Numbered from the stretch's first letter, positions 8,783 to 18,116 are shown. The stretch: 64,000 nt of DNA from Lutimaribacter saemankumensis (GCF_900100005.1 NZ_FNEB01000001.1:434001-498000), one strand, 5' to 3'. Numbers and translations: made by a program. The notes: generated by a model not told the origin, from the letters alone.

Positions 8783-9649
8783 ATGTTAGAAGGTTTCGAA
8801 AAATCCACCGCCGCCGTGAACGGCCAGACCATCGCCTATGTCAAAGGCGGTGAAGGCCCGCCGGTTCTGCTTTTGCACGGCTTTCCGCAGACACACGCCA
8901 TGTGGGCGCAGGTCGCGCCCGAACTGGCAAGGACGCGCACCGTGATCTGTGCCGATCTGCGCGGCTATGGCGCGTCGTCGAAGCCGCATGGCGTGGAAAA
9001 CTACAGCTTTCGCGAAATGGGCGCCGACATGATCGCGCTGATGGCGCATCTGGGATTCGACCGGTTCGACCTTGTCGGCCATGACCGGGGCGCCCGCACG
9101 TCGCACCGCATGGCGCTGGATCACCCCGATGCAATCGCCAGCCTCGTGCTGATGGACATCGTTCCCACGCAGCTTTTGCTGGACGAGCTGACCACGCCCG
9201 TGGCGCGGGGCTATTACCACTGGTTCTTCCTGGCGCAGCCTGCACCGCTGCCCGAAACGCTGATCGGGCATGACCCGGATTTCTACTATGCCTCCTGCCT
9301 TGGCGGCTGGGGCGATGACGGGCTGTCGGGCTTCGCCCCCGACCAGTTGGCCGCCTATCGCGCGGCCTGGCGCGATCCCGACACCATCCGGGGCATGTGC
9401 AACGACTACCGCGCCGCCATCGACCATGACCTTGCGCTGGACCGCGCCGATCTGGGGCGGCAGGTCACCTGCCCCGCGCTGGTCCTGTACGGTGCGGACG
9501 GGCCGATGGCACGGGCCTATGACGTGCCCGCCACCTGGGCCGACCGTTTGGCCGACATGCGGGCACAGGCGGTGCCGGGCGGGCATTTCTTCATCGATGC
9601 CAACCCCGACGCCACACTGGCCGCCCTGAACGGATTCCTGGACGGCTAA
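8783..9649 (+). CDS. Alpha/beta hydrolase, probable haloacetate dehalogenase
   Basis: A 288-residue alpha/beta hydrolase with an Asp nucleophile. All residues that define fluoroacetate dehalogenase are present at matching spacing: nucleophile D101 in GHDRGAR, carboxylate-binding R102 and R105, acid D125, halide-pocket H146, W147 and Y209, and the catalytic H268 in GGHFF. In the Rhodopseudomonas enzyme these are D110, R111, R114, D134, H155, W156, Y219 and H280. It should hydrolyse 2-haloacids to 2-hydroxy acids. It lies 53 bases behind the M20 deacylase on the same strand; an epoxide hydrolase is the main alternative. Confidence 0.8.
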   Translation: MLEGFEKSTAAVNGQTIAYVKGGEGPPVLLLHGFPQTHAMWAQVAPELARTRTVICADLRGYGASSKPHGVENYSFREMGADMIALMAHLGFDRFDLVGHDRGARTSHRMALDHPDAIASLVLMDIVPTQLLLDELTTPVARGYYHWFFLAQPAPLPETLIGHDPDFYYASCLGGWGDDGLSGFAPDQLAAYRAAWRDPDTIRGMCNDYRAAIDHDLALDRADLGRQVTCPALVLYGADGPMARAYDVPATWADRLADMRAQAVPGGHFFIDANPDATLAALNGFLDG

Positions 9650-9676
9650 AGCCACGCATCCGCGCATACCGCGCCG

Positions 9677-10552
9677 TCACACGATGCCTGAAAACCGCTC
9701 GGGCAGCTTGAACAGCTTGGGTGAATCCTTGCGCTTGAAATGAAAAAGCGCGTTGTTTCGCGGCGCCCATGTGTCCTGCATGTGCTTGCGATAGGCGCTG
9801 AAATCCCAGCTTTCGTCCACCTCACGTTCCGCGAAGGGGGCGAATACCGCGGCGTCGTCGCGCTCGTCCTCGAACCAGACGGCCTTGGTGCGCTTTTCCT
9901 TCATCTCGGTCAGGCCGGCCGCCTTCACCATGTCGCGGCGCCGGTCGAGCATGTCGACATAAAGATCGAAATCGCAGTATTTCATGTGGAAGAGATACAG
10001 AAAATCCGGCGCGTCCAGCTTGTCCCAGGTCGCGTAATGCCCGCCACGCGACAGCTTGGCCGCGCGCGAGATGACGCACGGCTTGGAATACCAAGGGTTC
10101 AACTGCGCATGCCGCCGCGGCCCGAGAATGGATGCCTCGATGCTCTCGCTTTCACGGTCGCGCAGGTGCAGGATCTCCATCCCCAGCGCCGTACGCACCC
10201 TGCCCGGTTTCGCGACGTTCAAAAGCCACGACCCAAGGTCATGGCCGGTTTCGGGGTCGACCACGATGAACTCGTCCACGTCGCAGACGATCACATGGGC
10301 ATACCATTGCCGCAGCGCACTCAGCAGGCCGTTCTGGGTGCGCCAGCGGCGGATGTTGAAATTCTGCGTGTCGGTGTCGGGGATCGGAAACAGGTTGCAG
10401 CCCTCGGCAATCCGCCGGACCTGCTCCTGGTTGCCATGGTTGATGACGTAAAGCGCATCGCGCCCGAAGAACCCGCCGTAGTAATCGACCCATTTCTTCA
10501 GGAAAAAATCGTCATCGCGCACCGTGGTGATGACCGCCACCCTGGACTGCAT
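9677..10552 (-). CDS. Family 2-type glycosyltransferase
   Basis: A 291-residue cytoplasmic protein that begins with RVAVITTVRDDDFFLKKWV, typical of the glycosyltransferase 2 group (Glyco_tranf_2_4) in which an opening Arg-Asp/Glu stretch binds the nucleotide sugar. The metal-binding DxD is D91-V-D93 in IVCDVDEFIVV. It has no membrane segment and no polysaccharide genes beside it. It is expected to act in surface polysaccharide or lipid glycosylation; donor and acceptor are unknown. Convergent with the hydrolase at 9649. Confidence 0.8.
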   Translation of the reverse strand: MQSRVAVITTVRDDDFFLKKWVDYYGGFFGRDALYVINHGNQEQVRRIAEGCNLFPIPDTDTQNFNIRRWRTQNGLLSALRQWYAHVIVCDVDEFIVVDPETGHDLGSWLLNVAKPGRVRTALGMEILHLRDRESESIEASILGPRRHAQLNPWYSKPCVISRAAKLSRGGHYATWDKLDAPDFLYLFHMKYCDFDLYVDMLDRRRDMVKAAGLTEMKEKRTKAVWFEDERDDAAVFAPFAEREVDESWDFSAYRKHMQDTWAPRNNALFHFKRKDSPKLFKLPERFSGIV

Positions 10553-10624
10553 CTGCCTGCTCTCGTTACTGCCTCGTCGACGCGCACCATAGCGCGCGGC
10601 GCGGGCAACGAGAATCCCCTAAAA

Positions 10625-10840
10625 TCAACGGGTGACGGACCGTGCGATCTTTGCAAGCAACAGCAGGAACGGCGCGCCGTGCATGACCAGATCGAAAATA
10701 TCGATCGGGCGGACAAGCGTGCCCTGCATCAACATGCGCAGCTTTTCGACAAGATGCGGCTCGGGCGTGAAAGGTGCGCCACCCAGAAGGACGCAAAGCA
10801 CGATCACGGCAAGCCAGGATATGTTGTCCAAAGCTTTCAT
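10625..10840 (-). CDS. Small two-helix membrane protein
   Basis: A 71-residue protein with two hydrophobic stretches (about 5-22 and 44-62) joined by a conserved-looking linker with PFTPEPHLVEKL and GTLVRP. I recall similar proteins in roseobacters labelled, without good reason, as RND transporters; the function is unknown. The ATG at 10840 has a proper AAGGA ribosome binding site, better than the overlapping ATG at 10846. It is downstream of the tRNA-Asp pair on the same strand. Confidence 0.7.
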   Translation of the reverse strand: MKALDNISWLAVIVLCVLLGGAPFTPEPHLVEKLRMLMQGTLVRPIDIFDLVMHGAPFLLLLAKIARSVTR

Positions 10841-10866
10841 GACCATCCTTCGCAGTATGGGGAAAG

Positions 10867-10943
10867 TGGCGCGGTTGACGGGGCTCGAACCCGCGACCCC
10901 CGGCGTGACAGGCCGGTACTCTAACCAACTGAGCTACAACCGC
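10867..10943 (-). tRNA. tRNA-Asp (anticodon GTC), downstream copy
   Basis: A 77-base cloverleaf with acceptor GCGGTTG/CAACCGC, discriminator G and encoded CCA. The anticodon is read from GAC at 10907-10909 on the plus strand. It is identical over its full length to the copy at 11101-11177. Confidence 0.97.
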
Positions 10944-11020
10944 GTGAGGGGTGGGATAGGCGATGCGCGCGGGGGCGTCAATGCAGAAATGTCCCCATCA
11001 GGCATATGATACACGCCTGC

Positions 11021-11064
11021 CGGAAATCGCGCGGTTCCGTCGCAAAACCGCGCGGTTTTGCCCC
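11021..11064 (-). repeat. AACCGCGCGGTT dispersed repeat, copy 1
   Basis: On the minus strand this carries GCAAAACCGCGCGGTTTTGC followed by GACG and a second AACCGCGCG half. CAAAACCGCGCGGTTTTG (11043-11060) is an 18-bp perfect palindrome. The same two-module arrangement recurs at 28433-28474. It lies between the two tRNA-Asp genes and could also act in processing or termination. Confidence 0.6.
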
Positions 11065-11100
11065 GCAAAGGGGCGTTTCACGTTATCGAAGGAGGGAAAG

Positions 11101-11177
11101 TGGCGCGGTTGACGGGGCTCGAACCCGCGACCCCCGGCGTGACAGGCCGGTACTCTAACCAACTGAGCTACAACCGC
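11101..11177 (-). tRNA. tRNA-Asp (anticodon GTC), promoter-proximal copy
   Basis: A 77-base tRNA gene with encoded CCA, identical to the downstream copy and 157 bases from it. Both are transcribed minus, and this one is next to the promoter at 11191-11218. Confidence 0.97.
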
Positions 11178-11190
11178 GCTGTGCGGGCCG

Positions 11191-11218
11191 ATTTACGCGG
11201 CCCACCGCCCCCCGTCAA
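11191..11218 (-). promoter_or_regulatory. Housekeeping promoter of the tRNA-Asp genes
   Basis: On the minus strand TTGACG (11218-11213) and GTAAAT (11196-11191) are separated by 16 bases, and a start about 7 bases further falls just before the tRNA 5' end at 11177. This fits a sigma-70-type tRNA promoter. Confidence 0.6.
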
Positions 11219-11250
11219 GCTGCGAATGCAAGGGGCGGCAAACTTTTTTC

Positions 11251-12186
11251 TCACTCCGGCAAGGGGATGAATTCGTCCCGGTCTGTCGGCGGGAGTTGAA
11301 AGCGGCCATGCTCCCAGTCGCCGGCCCGCCAGGCTTCTTTCGCGGCTTCGATCCTCTCTTTCGACGAGGCCACGAAATTCCACCAGATATGGCGCGGCCC
11401 GTTCAACGTCGCACCGCCCAGCAACAGCACCCGCGCGCCCTGCCCGCCCGCACGCAGCGATACCCGGTCGCCTGGGCGGAACACCATCATCTGCCCGGCT
11501 TCGAAGTCCTGCCCTGCCACGCTGACCATGCCGCCCACGACATAGACACCACGGTCTTCGTGATCGTCGGGCAACGGAATTTGCGCACCGGGTTCCAGAA
11601 CGGCATCGGCATAGAACATCTCGGACGGGGTTTCGACCGGCGCACGCTCACCCCAGGCATGGCCGAGGATCAACCGCACCTCCTTGCCCTCGCCGCGCAT
11701 CAGCGGCAGCGCATCCTTTGGCGCATGGACGAAATCGGCGGGCATGTCCTCTTTCTCTTCGGGCAGCGCGATCCAGGTCTGGATACCGAAAAGATCATAG
11801 GGCGCCTTGAGCATGTCACCGTCCACCCGTTCGGAATGGGTCACGCCATGCCCGGCGGTCATCAGGTTCACCGCGCCCGGTTCGATCCACTGATCGGTCC
11901 CCAGCGAGTCGCGATGATGGAACTTCCCCTTGTAGAGATAGGTCACCGTCGCCAACCCGATATGCGGGTGCGGGCGGATGTCGATCCCCTGCCCCGTCAC
12001 GAATTCGGCCGGCCCCATCTGATCGAAGAATATGAATGGCCCGACCATCTGCCGCCGGGGCGCAGGCAAGGCACGGCGCACCTCGAAATCGCCAAGATCG
12101 CGCGCACGCGGCACGATGACGGTGTCGATGGCATCCACGGCATCGCCGGTTGGGCAATCGGGGTCGAGCGCGGGGTTCCAGCTCAT
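11251..12186 (-). CDS. Pirin family bicupin protein
   Basis: A 311-residue pirin. The N-terminal cupin holds the four metal ligands H73 and H75 (RPHPHIGLAT) and H117 and E119 (GHGVTHSER), equivalent to H56, H58, H101 and E103 of human pirin; the C-terminal domain covers about 180-290. Bacterial pirins are iron proteins, some with quercetin dioxygenase activity or a regulatory role in redox metabolism. It has a strong AGGAGGA ribosome binding site. An 18-bp inverted repeat just upstream suggests control by a dimeric repressor. Role here unknown. Confidence 0.92.
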   Translation of the reverse strand: MSWNPALDPDCPTGDAVDAIDTVIVPRARDLGDFEVRRALPAPRRQMVGPFIFFDQMGPAEFVTGQGIDIRPHPHIGLATVTYLYKGKFHHRDSLGTDQWIEPGAVNLMTAGHGVTHSERVDGDMLKAPYDLFGIQTWIALPEEKEDMPADFVHAPKDALPLMRGEGKEVRLILGHAWGERAPVETPSEMFYADAVLEPGAQIPLPDDHEDRGVYVVGGMVSVAGQDFEAGQMMVFRPGDRVSLRAGGQGARVLLLGGATLNGPRHIWWNFVASSKERIEAAKEAWRAGDWEHGRFQLPPTDRDEFIPLPE

Positions 12187-12198
12187 GGCATGTCCTCC

Positions 12199-12216
12199 TG
12201 TGTAAGATCATACACA
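12199..12216. promoter_or_regulatory. Inverted repeat upstream of pirin
   Basis: TGTGTA-AGATCA-TACACA is a perfect 6-bp inverted repeat with a 6-base spacer, centred about 21 bases upstream of the pirin ATG. This is where a TetR- or MarR-type repressor would overlap the promoter or start point. No regulator gene adjoins. Confidence 0.4.
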
Positions 12217-12282
12217 AGCTAGGCCAGAACAAGTTTGCACAAAACAGCGGCCAACGCGCCACACCTGCGCGCCGATGCACAG

Positions 12283-13977
12283 TTAAGCGATCAGTTCGAA
12301 CCGCGTCACATCCACCATGCCCCGATCCGTGATTTTCAGCGCCGGGATCACGGGCAGCGCAAGGAAAGCCAGCTGCAGGAATGGTTCTTCCAAGGTCACA
12401 CCCAGCGACCTGGCAGCGCTGCGCAAAACCTCAAGGCGGGTGTGCACGGCTTCGAACGGCTCGAGGCTCATCAACCCGGCCACCGGCAGCGCCAGCTCTG
12501 CCAGGACACGGCCTGCGCGCACCACGACGAAACCGCCCTCGATTTCCCCCAGACGATTGGCCGCCAACGCCATATCGGTGTAGTCCACGCCCACGCAGGC
12601 GATGTTGTGATGATCGTGGCACACGGTCGAGGCGATCGCACCGGCCGTCATCCCGAAGCCGCGCACGAAACCGGTGGCGATGTTGCCGTTCTTTCCGTGC
12701 CGTTCGATCACCGCGATACGGGCCAGGTCGCGCGCGGGATCGGGCGGCTTGTCGCCGTCAACGACCGGGATCACCTCGTGCAGGTGGTCGGTCAGGATCT
12801 GGCCTTCGCGGATGCCGATGACATCCGTCTCGGCCTTGTTGGCGCGGGCACGGAAATGCTGCGCCGCGACAACCGGCGCATGAACCGACCCACGCCCCAC
12901 CGGCGGGATGGTCGAACGCGCGGAAAACGCATTGTCATCAATAATTTGCCCGCCACAGATCACGTGCTGAGCGTGGCACGCTTCCAGACTGTCCAGCGCC
13001 ACGATATCGGCCCGCAACCCCGGCGCGATCAGCCCCCGGTCCTTCAGACCGAATGCCTCGGCCGCCGACAGGCTGGCCGCGCGGTAGGCGGCCAGCGGCG
13101 GTGTGCCCAGGCGGATCAGTTCGCGGATCATGTAATCCAGATGGCCATGCTCCGCGATGTCGAGCGGGTTCCTGTCATCCGTGCACAGGCACATATAGGC
13201 GGCGGTGCGTTCGGTCAGCAGCGGTTGCAGCGCGTGCAGATCCTTGGAGACCGAGCCTTCGCGGATCAGAACCCGCATGCCTTTTTGCAGCTTTTCGCGC
13301 GCCTCTCCGGCGCTGGTCGCCTCGTGCTCGGTGCGGATGCCGGCGGCGACATAGGCATTCAGGTCGCGGCCAGACAATAGCGGGCAATGCCCGTCGATAT
13401 GCCCGCCTTCGAACAGCATCAGCTTTTCGATCACATCAGGATCACCCGCCAATACACCGGGATAATTCATGAATTCCGCCAATCCCAACCCGGATGGATG
13501 GCCCATCAGCGGCCGCAGATCATCAGCCGTCAGCCGCGCACCGGCGGTTTCCATGTGGCTGGAAGGCACGCAGGACGAAAGCTGCACCTTGATATCCATC
13601 AGCGTGTGTTCGCTGGCCTGCTGGAAATAACGGATACCGTCGGCGCCGATCACGTTGGCGATTTCGTGCGGGTCGCAGATCGCCGTCGTCACCCCGCGCG
13701 GCAGCACGCAGCGGTCGAATTCGAACGGGGTCACAAGCGAGGATTCGATATGCAGATGCGTGTCGATGAAACCGGGGACAAGGATCAAACCGCTGACATC
13801 CAGCACCTCCTGCCCCTCGTACTCGGCGCAGGTGCCGACGATCCGGTCGCCGCAGATCGCGACATCGCCATCCAGCAGATCGCCTGTCACAAGGTCCAGA
13901 ACGCGCCCGCCGCGCAGCACCAGATCGGCGGGTGTGTCGCCACGCGCCTGCGCGATACGTGTTTCCAGATCGGCCAT
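12283..13977 (-). CDS. ade: Adenine deaminase
   Basis: A 564-residue amidohydrolase that converts adenine to hypoxanthine and ammonia in purine salvage. The metal-binding motif [12 protein letters not shown] carries H74 and H76, and the family-specific blocks [17 protein letters not shown] and VCHDHHN (catalytic acidic/His patch of the C-terminal domain) are present. Length is normal for the bacterial Ade family. The start at 13977 (MADLETR) has a purine-rich site upstream; the open frame extends 14 codons further without a better start. Cytoplasmic, apparently monocistronic. Confidence 0.95.
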   Translation of the reverse strand: MADLETRIAQARGDTPADLVLRGGRVLDLVTGDLLDGDVAICGDRIVGTCAEYEGQEVLDVSGLILVPGFIDTHLHIESSLVTPFEFDRCVLPRGVTTAICDPHEIANVIGADGIRYFQQASEHTLMDIKVQLSSCVPSSHMETAGARLTADDLRPLMGHPSGLGLAEFMNYPGVLAGDPDVIEKLMLFEGGHIDGHCPLLSGRDLNAYVAAGIRTEHEATSAGEAREKLQKGMRVLIREGSVSKDLHALQPLLTERTAAYMCLCTDDRNPLDIAEHGHLDYMIRELIRLGTPPLAAYRAASLSAAEAFGLKDRGLIAPGLRADIVALDSLEACHAQHVICGGQIIDDNAFSARSTIPPVGRGSVHAPVVAAQHFRARANKAETDVIGIREGQILTDHLHEVIPVVDGDKPPDPARDLARIAVIERHGKNGNIATGFVRGFGMTAGAIASTVCHDHHNIACVGVDYTDMALAANRLGEIEGGFVVVRAGRVLAELALPVAGLMSLEPFEAVHTRLEVLRSAARSLGVTLEEPFLQLAFLALPVIPALKITDRGMVDVTRFELIA

Positions 13978-14020
13978 CTGCCCCCCCCTTTTGGGCAAGC
14001 CTAGCCCCCGCCCGCGCAAA

Positions 14021-14046
14021 GAAAAAGGGGGCGCAACCGCGCCCCC
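14021..14046 (-). terminator. Rho-independent terminator of nrdJ
   Basis: On the minus strand an 8-bp perfect stem (GGGGGCGC / GCGCCCCC) with a 4-base loop is followed by TTTTTC. It lies about 100 bases after the nrdJ stop and just before adenine deaminase. Confidence 0.8.
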
Positions 14047-14143
14047 GGAGTTTCGTCGATCAGGCTCTGTCTGTTAACCGCTCGGAATTTTTCTGCCTGC
14101 GGCCTGATCCACGCGGGGCGAGCGCACCCGCCCCGTGTCTCGT

Positions 14144-17100
14144 TTAGCTACACCCGCTCGTTGCGCCGCAGGTGTTGCACTTCATGCAGGTGCCGTTGCG
14201 CACCAGCGTGTAGTTGCCGCAATCGCCGCAGGCTTCGCCCTCGTAGCCCTGCATCTTGGCCTTGGTGCGCGCGTCCAGCGATACCGACCCGCTTGCCACC
14301 GTGGTGGTCGTGGTCGAGGCCGCCGTCATTGTCGCGGTCGTCCCGCCCGATGCGGTCTCCGGCACCAGCGTATTCAGTGCGGCCACCGGGTCGGTTCCCG
14401 TGGCAAGACCCTGCCCGCCATTCAGAACCACCAGTTCCTGGGGCAGACGCTTGCGCAGGTAGCCGGTCGAGCTGATCTGCTTGAGCACCTCCAGCGACCG
14501 CGACGCGGCACTGTCGCTGAGCTCCTTGACGTTCGACACGCCCTCTTCCTCGCCGCGGCCCAGATCGTCGAAGGACGCGCCTTCGGGCTTCACATGGGCC
14601 AGGTCGGTGCGGTCGAGATAGCTGACCGCCAGTTCGCGGAAGATGTAATCGAGGATCGAGGTCGCGTTCTTGATCGAGTCGTTGCCCTGGACGATGCCCG
14701 CGGGTTCGAACTTGGTGAAGGTGAACGCATCCACGAACTCTTCCAGCGGCACACCGTATTGCAGGCCAACCGACACCGCGATGGCGAAGTTGTTCATCAT
14801 CGCACGGAAGCCGGCGCCTTCCTTGTGCATGTCGATGAAGATCTCGCCAAGGCTGCCGTCCTCGTATTCGCCCGTGCGCAGATACACCTTGTGACCACCG
14901 ACAACCGCCTTCTGGGTATAACCCTTGCGGCGCTCGGGCATCTTTTCGCGGTGGCTGCGCACGATTTCCTTGACGACGACCTTTTCGACGATCTTTTCGG
15001 CCAGAACGGCTGCCTTTTCCTGCGCCGAGCCGGTTTCCAGGATCTCGGCGGCCTCGTCGTCATCCTCGACCAGGGCGGCGGCCAGCGGCTGGCTGAGCTT
15101 CGAGCCGTCGCGATAGAGCGCGTTCGCCTTGATGCCCATCTGCCAGCTGCGCTCATACGCTTTCTGGCAGTCTTCGATCGTGGCGTCGTTGGGCATGTTG
15201 ATCGTCTTCGAGATCGCGCCCGAGATGAACGACTGTGCCGCGGCCATCATGTCGATATGGCTGTTGACCGACAGGTAGCGCTTGCCCTTCTTGCCGCAGG
15301 GGTTGGCGCAATCGAAGATGTGGTAATGCTCTTCGCGCAGATGCGGCGCACCTTCCAGCGTCATCGTCCCGCAGACATGGTCGTTCGCGGCCTCGATATC
15401 CGCCCGGGAAAAGCCCAGGTGGCGCAGCATGTCAAAGGTCGGGTCGTTCAGCTTTTCGGCCGGAATGCCCAGCACGTTGGTGCAGAACTCTTCGCCCAGG
15501 GTCCACTGGTTGAACACGAACCGGATGTCGAAGGCCGTGGCCAGCGCGTTTTCCACCTTGTCGATCTCGTTGGGGCCAAAGCCGTGGCCGACGAGTGAGC
15601 TGTGGTTGATCGCGGGCGCCTGGCCCAGGCTGCCATGACCCACGGCATAGGCGATGATTTCCTCGATCTCGGCCGAGCCATAGCCCAGGTTTTCAAGCGC
15701 TGCGGGAACCGAGCGGTTGATGATCTTGAAATAGCCGCCGCCGGCCAGCTTCTTGAACTTCACCAGCGCGAAATCGGGTTCGATCCCGGTGGTGTCGCAA
15801 TCCATCACCAGCCCGATCGTGCCCGTGGGCGCGATCACCGTGGCCTGTGCGTTGCGATAGCCGTGCTGCTCGCCCAGGCGTAGCGCCTCGTCCCAGGACG
15901 ACATGGCCAGCTCGACCAGACGCGCATCGGGGCAGTTGGCATGATCCAGCGGCACCGGCTTGGTCGCCAGATCGTCGTATCCATCCGTTGCGCCATAAGC
16001 GGCGTTGCGGTGGTTGCGGATCACGCGCAGCATGTGCTTGGCGTTGCGCTCGTAGCCCGAGAACGCGCCCAGCTCGCCCGCGACCTCGGCCGAGGTGGCA
16101 TAGGACACGCCGGTCATGATCGCGGTCAACGCACCGGTCAGCGCCCGACCCTCGTCGCTGTCATAGCCAAGGCCCATGTTCATCAGCAGCCCGCCGATAT
16201 TGGCATAGCCCAGGCCCAGCGTGCGGAAATCATAGGACAATTGCGCGATTTCCTTGGACGGGAACTGCGCCATCATCACCGAGATTTCCAGCGTCAGCGT
16301 CCAGAGACGGATCGCGTGCATGTAGTCTTCGACCTGGAACTCGCCGTTCTTGTAAAAGGTCAGCAGGTTCATCGAGGCCAGGTTGCACGCCGTGTCATCG
16401 AGGAACATGTATTCCGAGCACGGGTTCGAGCCGCGGATCTGCCCGTCTTCGGGGCAGGTGTGCCAGGCGTTGACCGTGTCGTGATACTGGATGCCGGGAT
16501 CGGCGCAGGCCCAGGCGGCGTGACCGATGTCTTCCCACAGCTTGCGGGCCTTCACGGTTTTCGACACGCCCCCGTCGGTGCGGCGCAGCAGTTCCCAATC
16601 TGCATCGTCCTCGACCGCCTGCAGGAACGCGTCGGTCACGCGGACCGAGTTGTTCGAGTTCTGGCCCGACACGCTGGCGTAAGCTTCGCTGTCCCAATCG
16701 GTGTTGTAGGTCGGGAATTCGATGCTGTCATAGCCCTGCTTGGCGTAATCCAGCACGCGCTTGACGTAGGTTTCGGGGATCGCCGATTTCTTGGCCCCGC
16801 GGATCGCCGATTTCAGCGCCTCGTTCTTGGCCGGGTCGACCGCGTCCTCGGTGCTGCCGTCCCACTGGCGGATGGCGGCGAAGATGTCGTTCAGCTTCTG
16901 CTCGTGCATTTTCGAGCCTGCGACGATGCTGGCGACTTTCTGCTCTTCCTTGACCTTCCAGTTGACGAATTCCTCGATGTCGGGGTGATCGACGTCACAG
17001 ATCACCATCTTTGCCGCGCGGCGCGTGGTGCCGCCCGACTTGATCGCGCCGGCCGCGCGGTCACCGATCTTCAGGAAACCCATCAGACCCGACGACTTGC

Positions 17101-17824
17101 CGCCGCCCGACAGCTTTTCGCCCTCGGCGCGCAGGCTGGAAAAGTTGGTGCCGGTGCCCGAGCCGTATTTGAACAGGCGCGCCTCGCGCACCCAGAGGTC
17201 CATGATGCCGCCATCGCCCACCAGGTCGTCGGCGACCGACTGGATAAAGCAGGCATGAGGCTGCGGGTGTTCATAGGCGCTGGACGACTTGGTCAGCTTG
17301 CCGGTCTTGTAATCGACATAATAGTGGCCCTGGCTGGGACCGTCGATGCCATAGGCCCAGTGCAGGCCGGTGTTGAACCACTGCGGGCTGTTCGGTGCGG
17401 CGCGCTGGGTGGCCAGCATATAGCGCATCTCGTCGAAATAGGCGCGTGCGTCTTCCTCGGTCGAGAAATAGCCGCCCTTCCAGCCCCAGTAGGCCCAGGC
17501 GCCCGCCAGACGGTCGAACACCTGCTTGGACGAGGTTTCTCCGCCGAATTCGGTGTTGTCATCGGCCGGGACCGAACGCCACAGGAACTCAGGGACGTCC
17601 TTTTCCTTGACCTTCTTCAGCTTGGCAGGAACCCCCGCCTTGCGGAAATATTTCTGCGCGATCACGTCCGAGGCCACCTGGCTCCAGCTGTCGGGAATTT
17701 CGACCTCGTCCAGTTTGAAAACCACCGTCCCGTCGGGATTGCGGATTTCCGACGTCGTGGTGACGAAATTCAGTTCTGCGTAAGCGTCCTGTCCTGCCTG
17801 TGTGAAGTTTCTTTCGATCTTCAT
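14144..17824 (-). CDS. nrdJ: Vitamin B12-dependent (class II) ribonucleoside-diphosphate reductase
   Basis: A 1226-residue adenosylcobalamin-dependent reductase that makes deoxyribonucleotides with or without oxygen. It carries the reductase barrel with the NPCSE active-site motif at about residue 465 and ends in a zinc-ribbon tail ([13 protein letters not shown]) whose cysteines pass electrons to the active site. Length is normal for the long NrdJ group. It needs cobalamin, as does the corrinoid protein near 30 kb. An NrdR box upstream indicates repression when dATP is plentiful. No intein is seen. Followed by a strong terminator. Confidence 0.97.
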   Translation of the reverse strand: MKIERNFTQAGQDAYAELNFVTTTSEIRNPDGTVVFKLDEVEIPDSWSQVASDVIAQKYFRKAGVPAKLKKVKEKDVPEFLWRSVPADDNTEFGGETSSKQVFDRLAGAWAYWGWKGGYFSTEEDARAYFDEMRYMLATQRAAPNSPQWFNTGLHWAYGIDGPSQGHYYVDYKTGKLTKSSSAYEHPQPHACFIQSVADDLVGDGGIMDLWVREARLFKYGSGTGTNFSSLRAEGEKLSGGGKSSGLMGFLKIGDRAAGAIKSGGTTRRAAKMVICDVDHPDIEEFVNWKVKEEQKVASIVAGSKMHEQKLNDIFAAIRQWDGSTEDAVDPAKNEALKSAIRGAKKSAIPETYVKRVLDYAKQGYDSIEFPTYNTDWDSEAYASVSGQNSNNSVRVTDAFLQAVEDDADWELLRRTDGGVSKTVKARKLWEDIGHAAWACADPGIQYHDTVNAWHTCPEDGQIRGSNPCSEYMFLDDTACNLASMNLLTFYKNGEFQVEDYMHAIRLWTLTLEISVMMAQFPSKEIAQLSYDFRTLGLGYANIGGLLMNMGLGYDSDEGRALTGALTAIMTGVSYATSAEVAGELGAFSGYERNAKHMLRVIRNHRNAAYGATDGYDDLATKPVPLDHANCPDARLVELAMSSWDEALRLGEQHGYRNAQATVIAPTGTIGLVMDCDTTGIEPDFALVKFKKLAGGGYFKIINRSVPAALENLGYGSAEIEEIIAYAVGHGSLGQAPAINHSSLVGHGFGPNEIDKVENALATAFDIRFVFNQWTLGEEFCTNVLGIPAEKLNDPTFDMLRHLGFSRADIEAANDHVCGTMTLEGAPHLREEHYHIFDCANPCGKKGKRYLSVNSHIDMMAAAQSFISGAISKTINMPNDATIEDCQKAYERSWQMGIKANALYRDGSKLSQPLAAALVEDDDEAAEILETGSAQEKAAVLAEKIVEKVVVKEIVRSHREKMPERRKGYTQKAVVGGHKVYLRTGEYEDGSLGEIFIDMHKEGAGFRAMMNNFAIAVSVGLQYGVPLEEFVDAFTFTKFEPAGIVQGNDSIKNATSILDYIFRELAVSYLDRTDLAHVKPEGASFDDLGRGEEEGVSNVKELSDSAASRSLEVLKQISSTGYLRKRLPQELVVLNGGQGLATGTDPVAALNTLVPETASGGTTATMTAASTTTTTVASGSVSLDARTKAKMQGYEGEACGDCGNYTLVRNGTCMKCNTCGATSGCS

Positions 17825-17969
17825 AGGATCTGCCCCATCAATTCAGCCGTGTTAACCCTGCCTCTCGGAAGGCGGCACAGACGGGACGTGAGCGCGCAAA
17901 CGCATGCTGCGCGACGGCGCCGGGTGATATCCCGGCTTGCTTGAGTTCTCACTGTCCTCGCCCCGCCTG

Positions 17970-17985
17970 ACACTACATGTTGTGT
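17970..17985. promoter_or_regulatory. NrdR box upstream of nrdJ
   Basis: ACACTACATGTTGTGT matches the conserved NrdR box pattern (ACAC...GTGT ends, AT-rich centre) and lies about 145 bases upstream of the nrdJ ATG. NrdR boxes usually occur in pairs; a second clear copy is not visible one or three helical turns away, only a weak TTGAGTTCTCAC near 17942. Confidence 0.65.
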
Positions 17986-18030
17986 CCCCCGCCGAAGGCC
18001 CGCACAAGGTGGCGTAATTTCGCCCAAAGG

Positions 18031-18074
18031 GTCAACGGATTTTTTAGACTCTCCCCGTCAAAAAAATCGTTGAC
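18031..18074. promoter_or_regulatory. Large imperfect palindrome between nrdJ and the lipoprotein gene
   Basis: GTCAACGGATTTTTTAGAC (18031-18049) and GTCAAAAAAATCGTTGAC (18057-18074) form an inverted repeat with 17 of 19 positions pairing around the 7-base centre TCTCCCC. TTGAC occurs four times in it when both strands are counted, so each arm offers a -35 element for one of the divergent genes. It could be a regulator binding site or a cruciform; no U-tract argues for a simple terminator. Confidence 0.5.
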
Positions 18075-18116
18075 GCAAGCATCTCTGCCAAACGAGGTGA
18101 TTCATTGGTTAACCGC

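Noticed and set aside
10867-11177. Duplicated tRNA-Asp as a possible integration (attL/attR) scar
   Set aside because: Both copies are full length and functional, only 157 bases lie between, and no integrase or foreign gene is near.
17825-18030. Cobalamin riboswitch in the nrdJ leader
   Set aside because: I could not find the conserved B12-box core or the expected multi-stem layout; the NrdR box explains control better.
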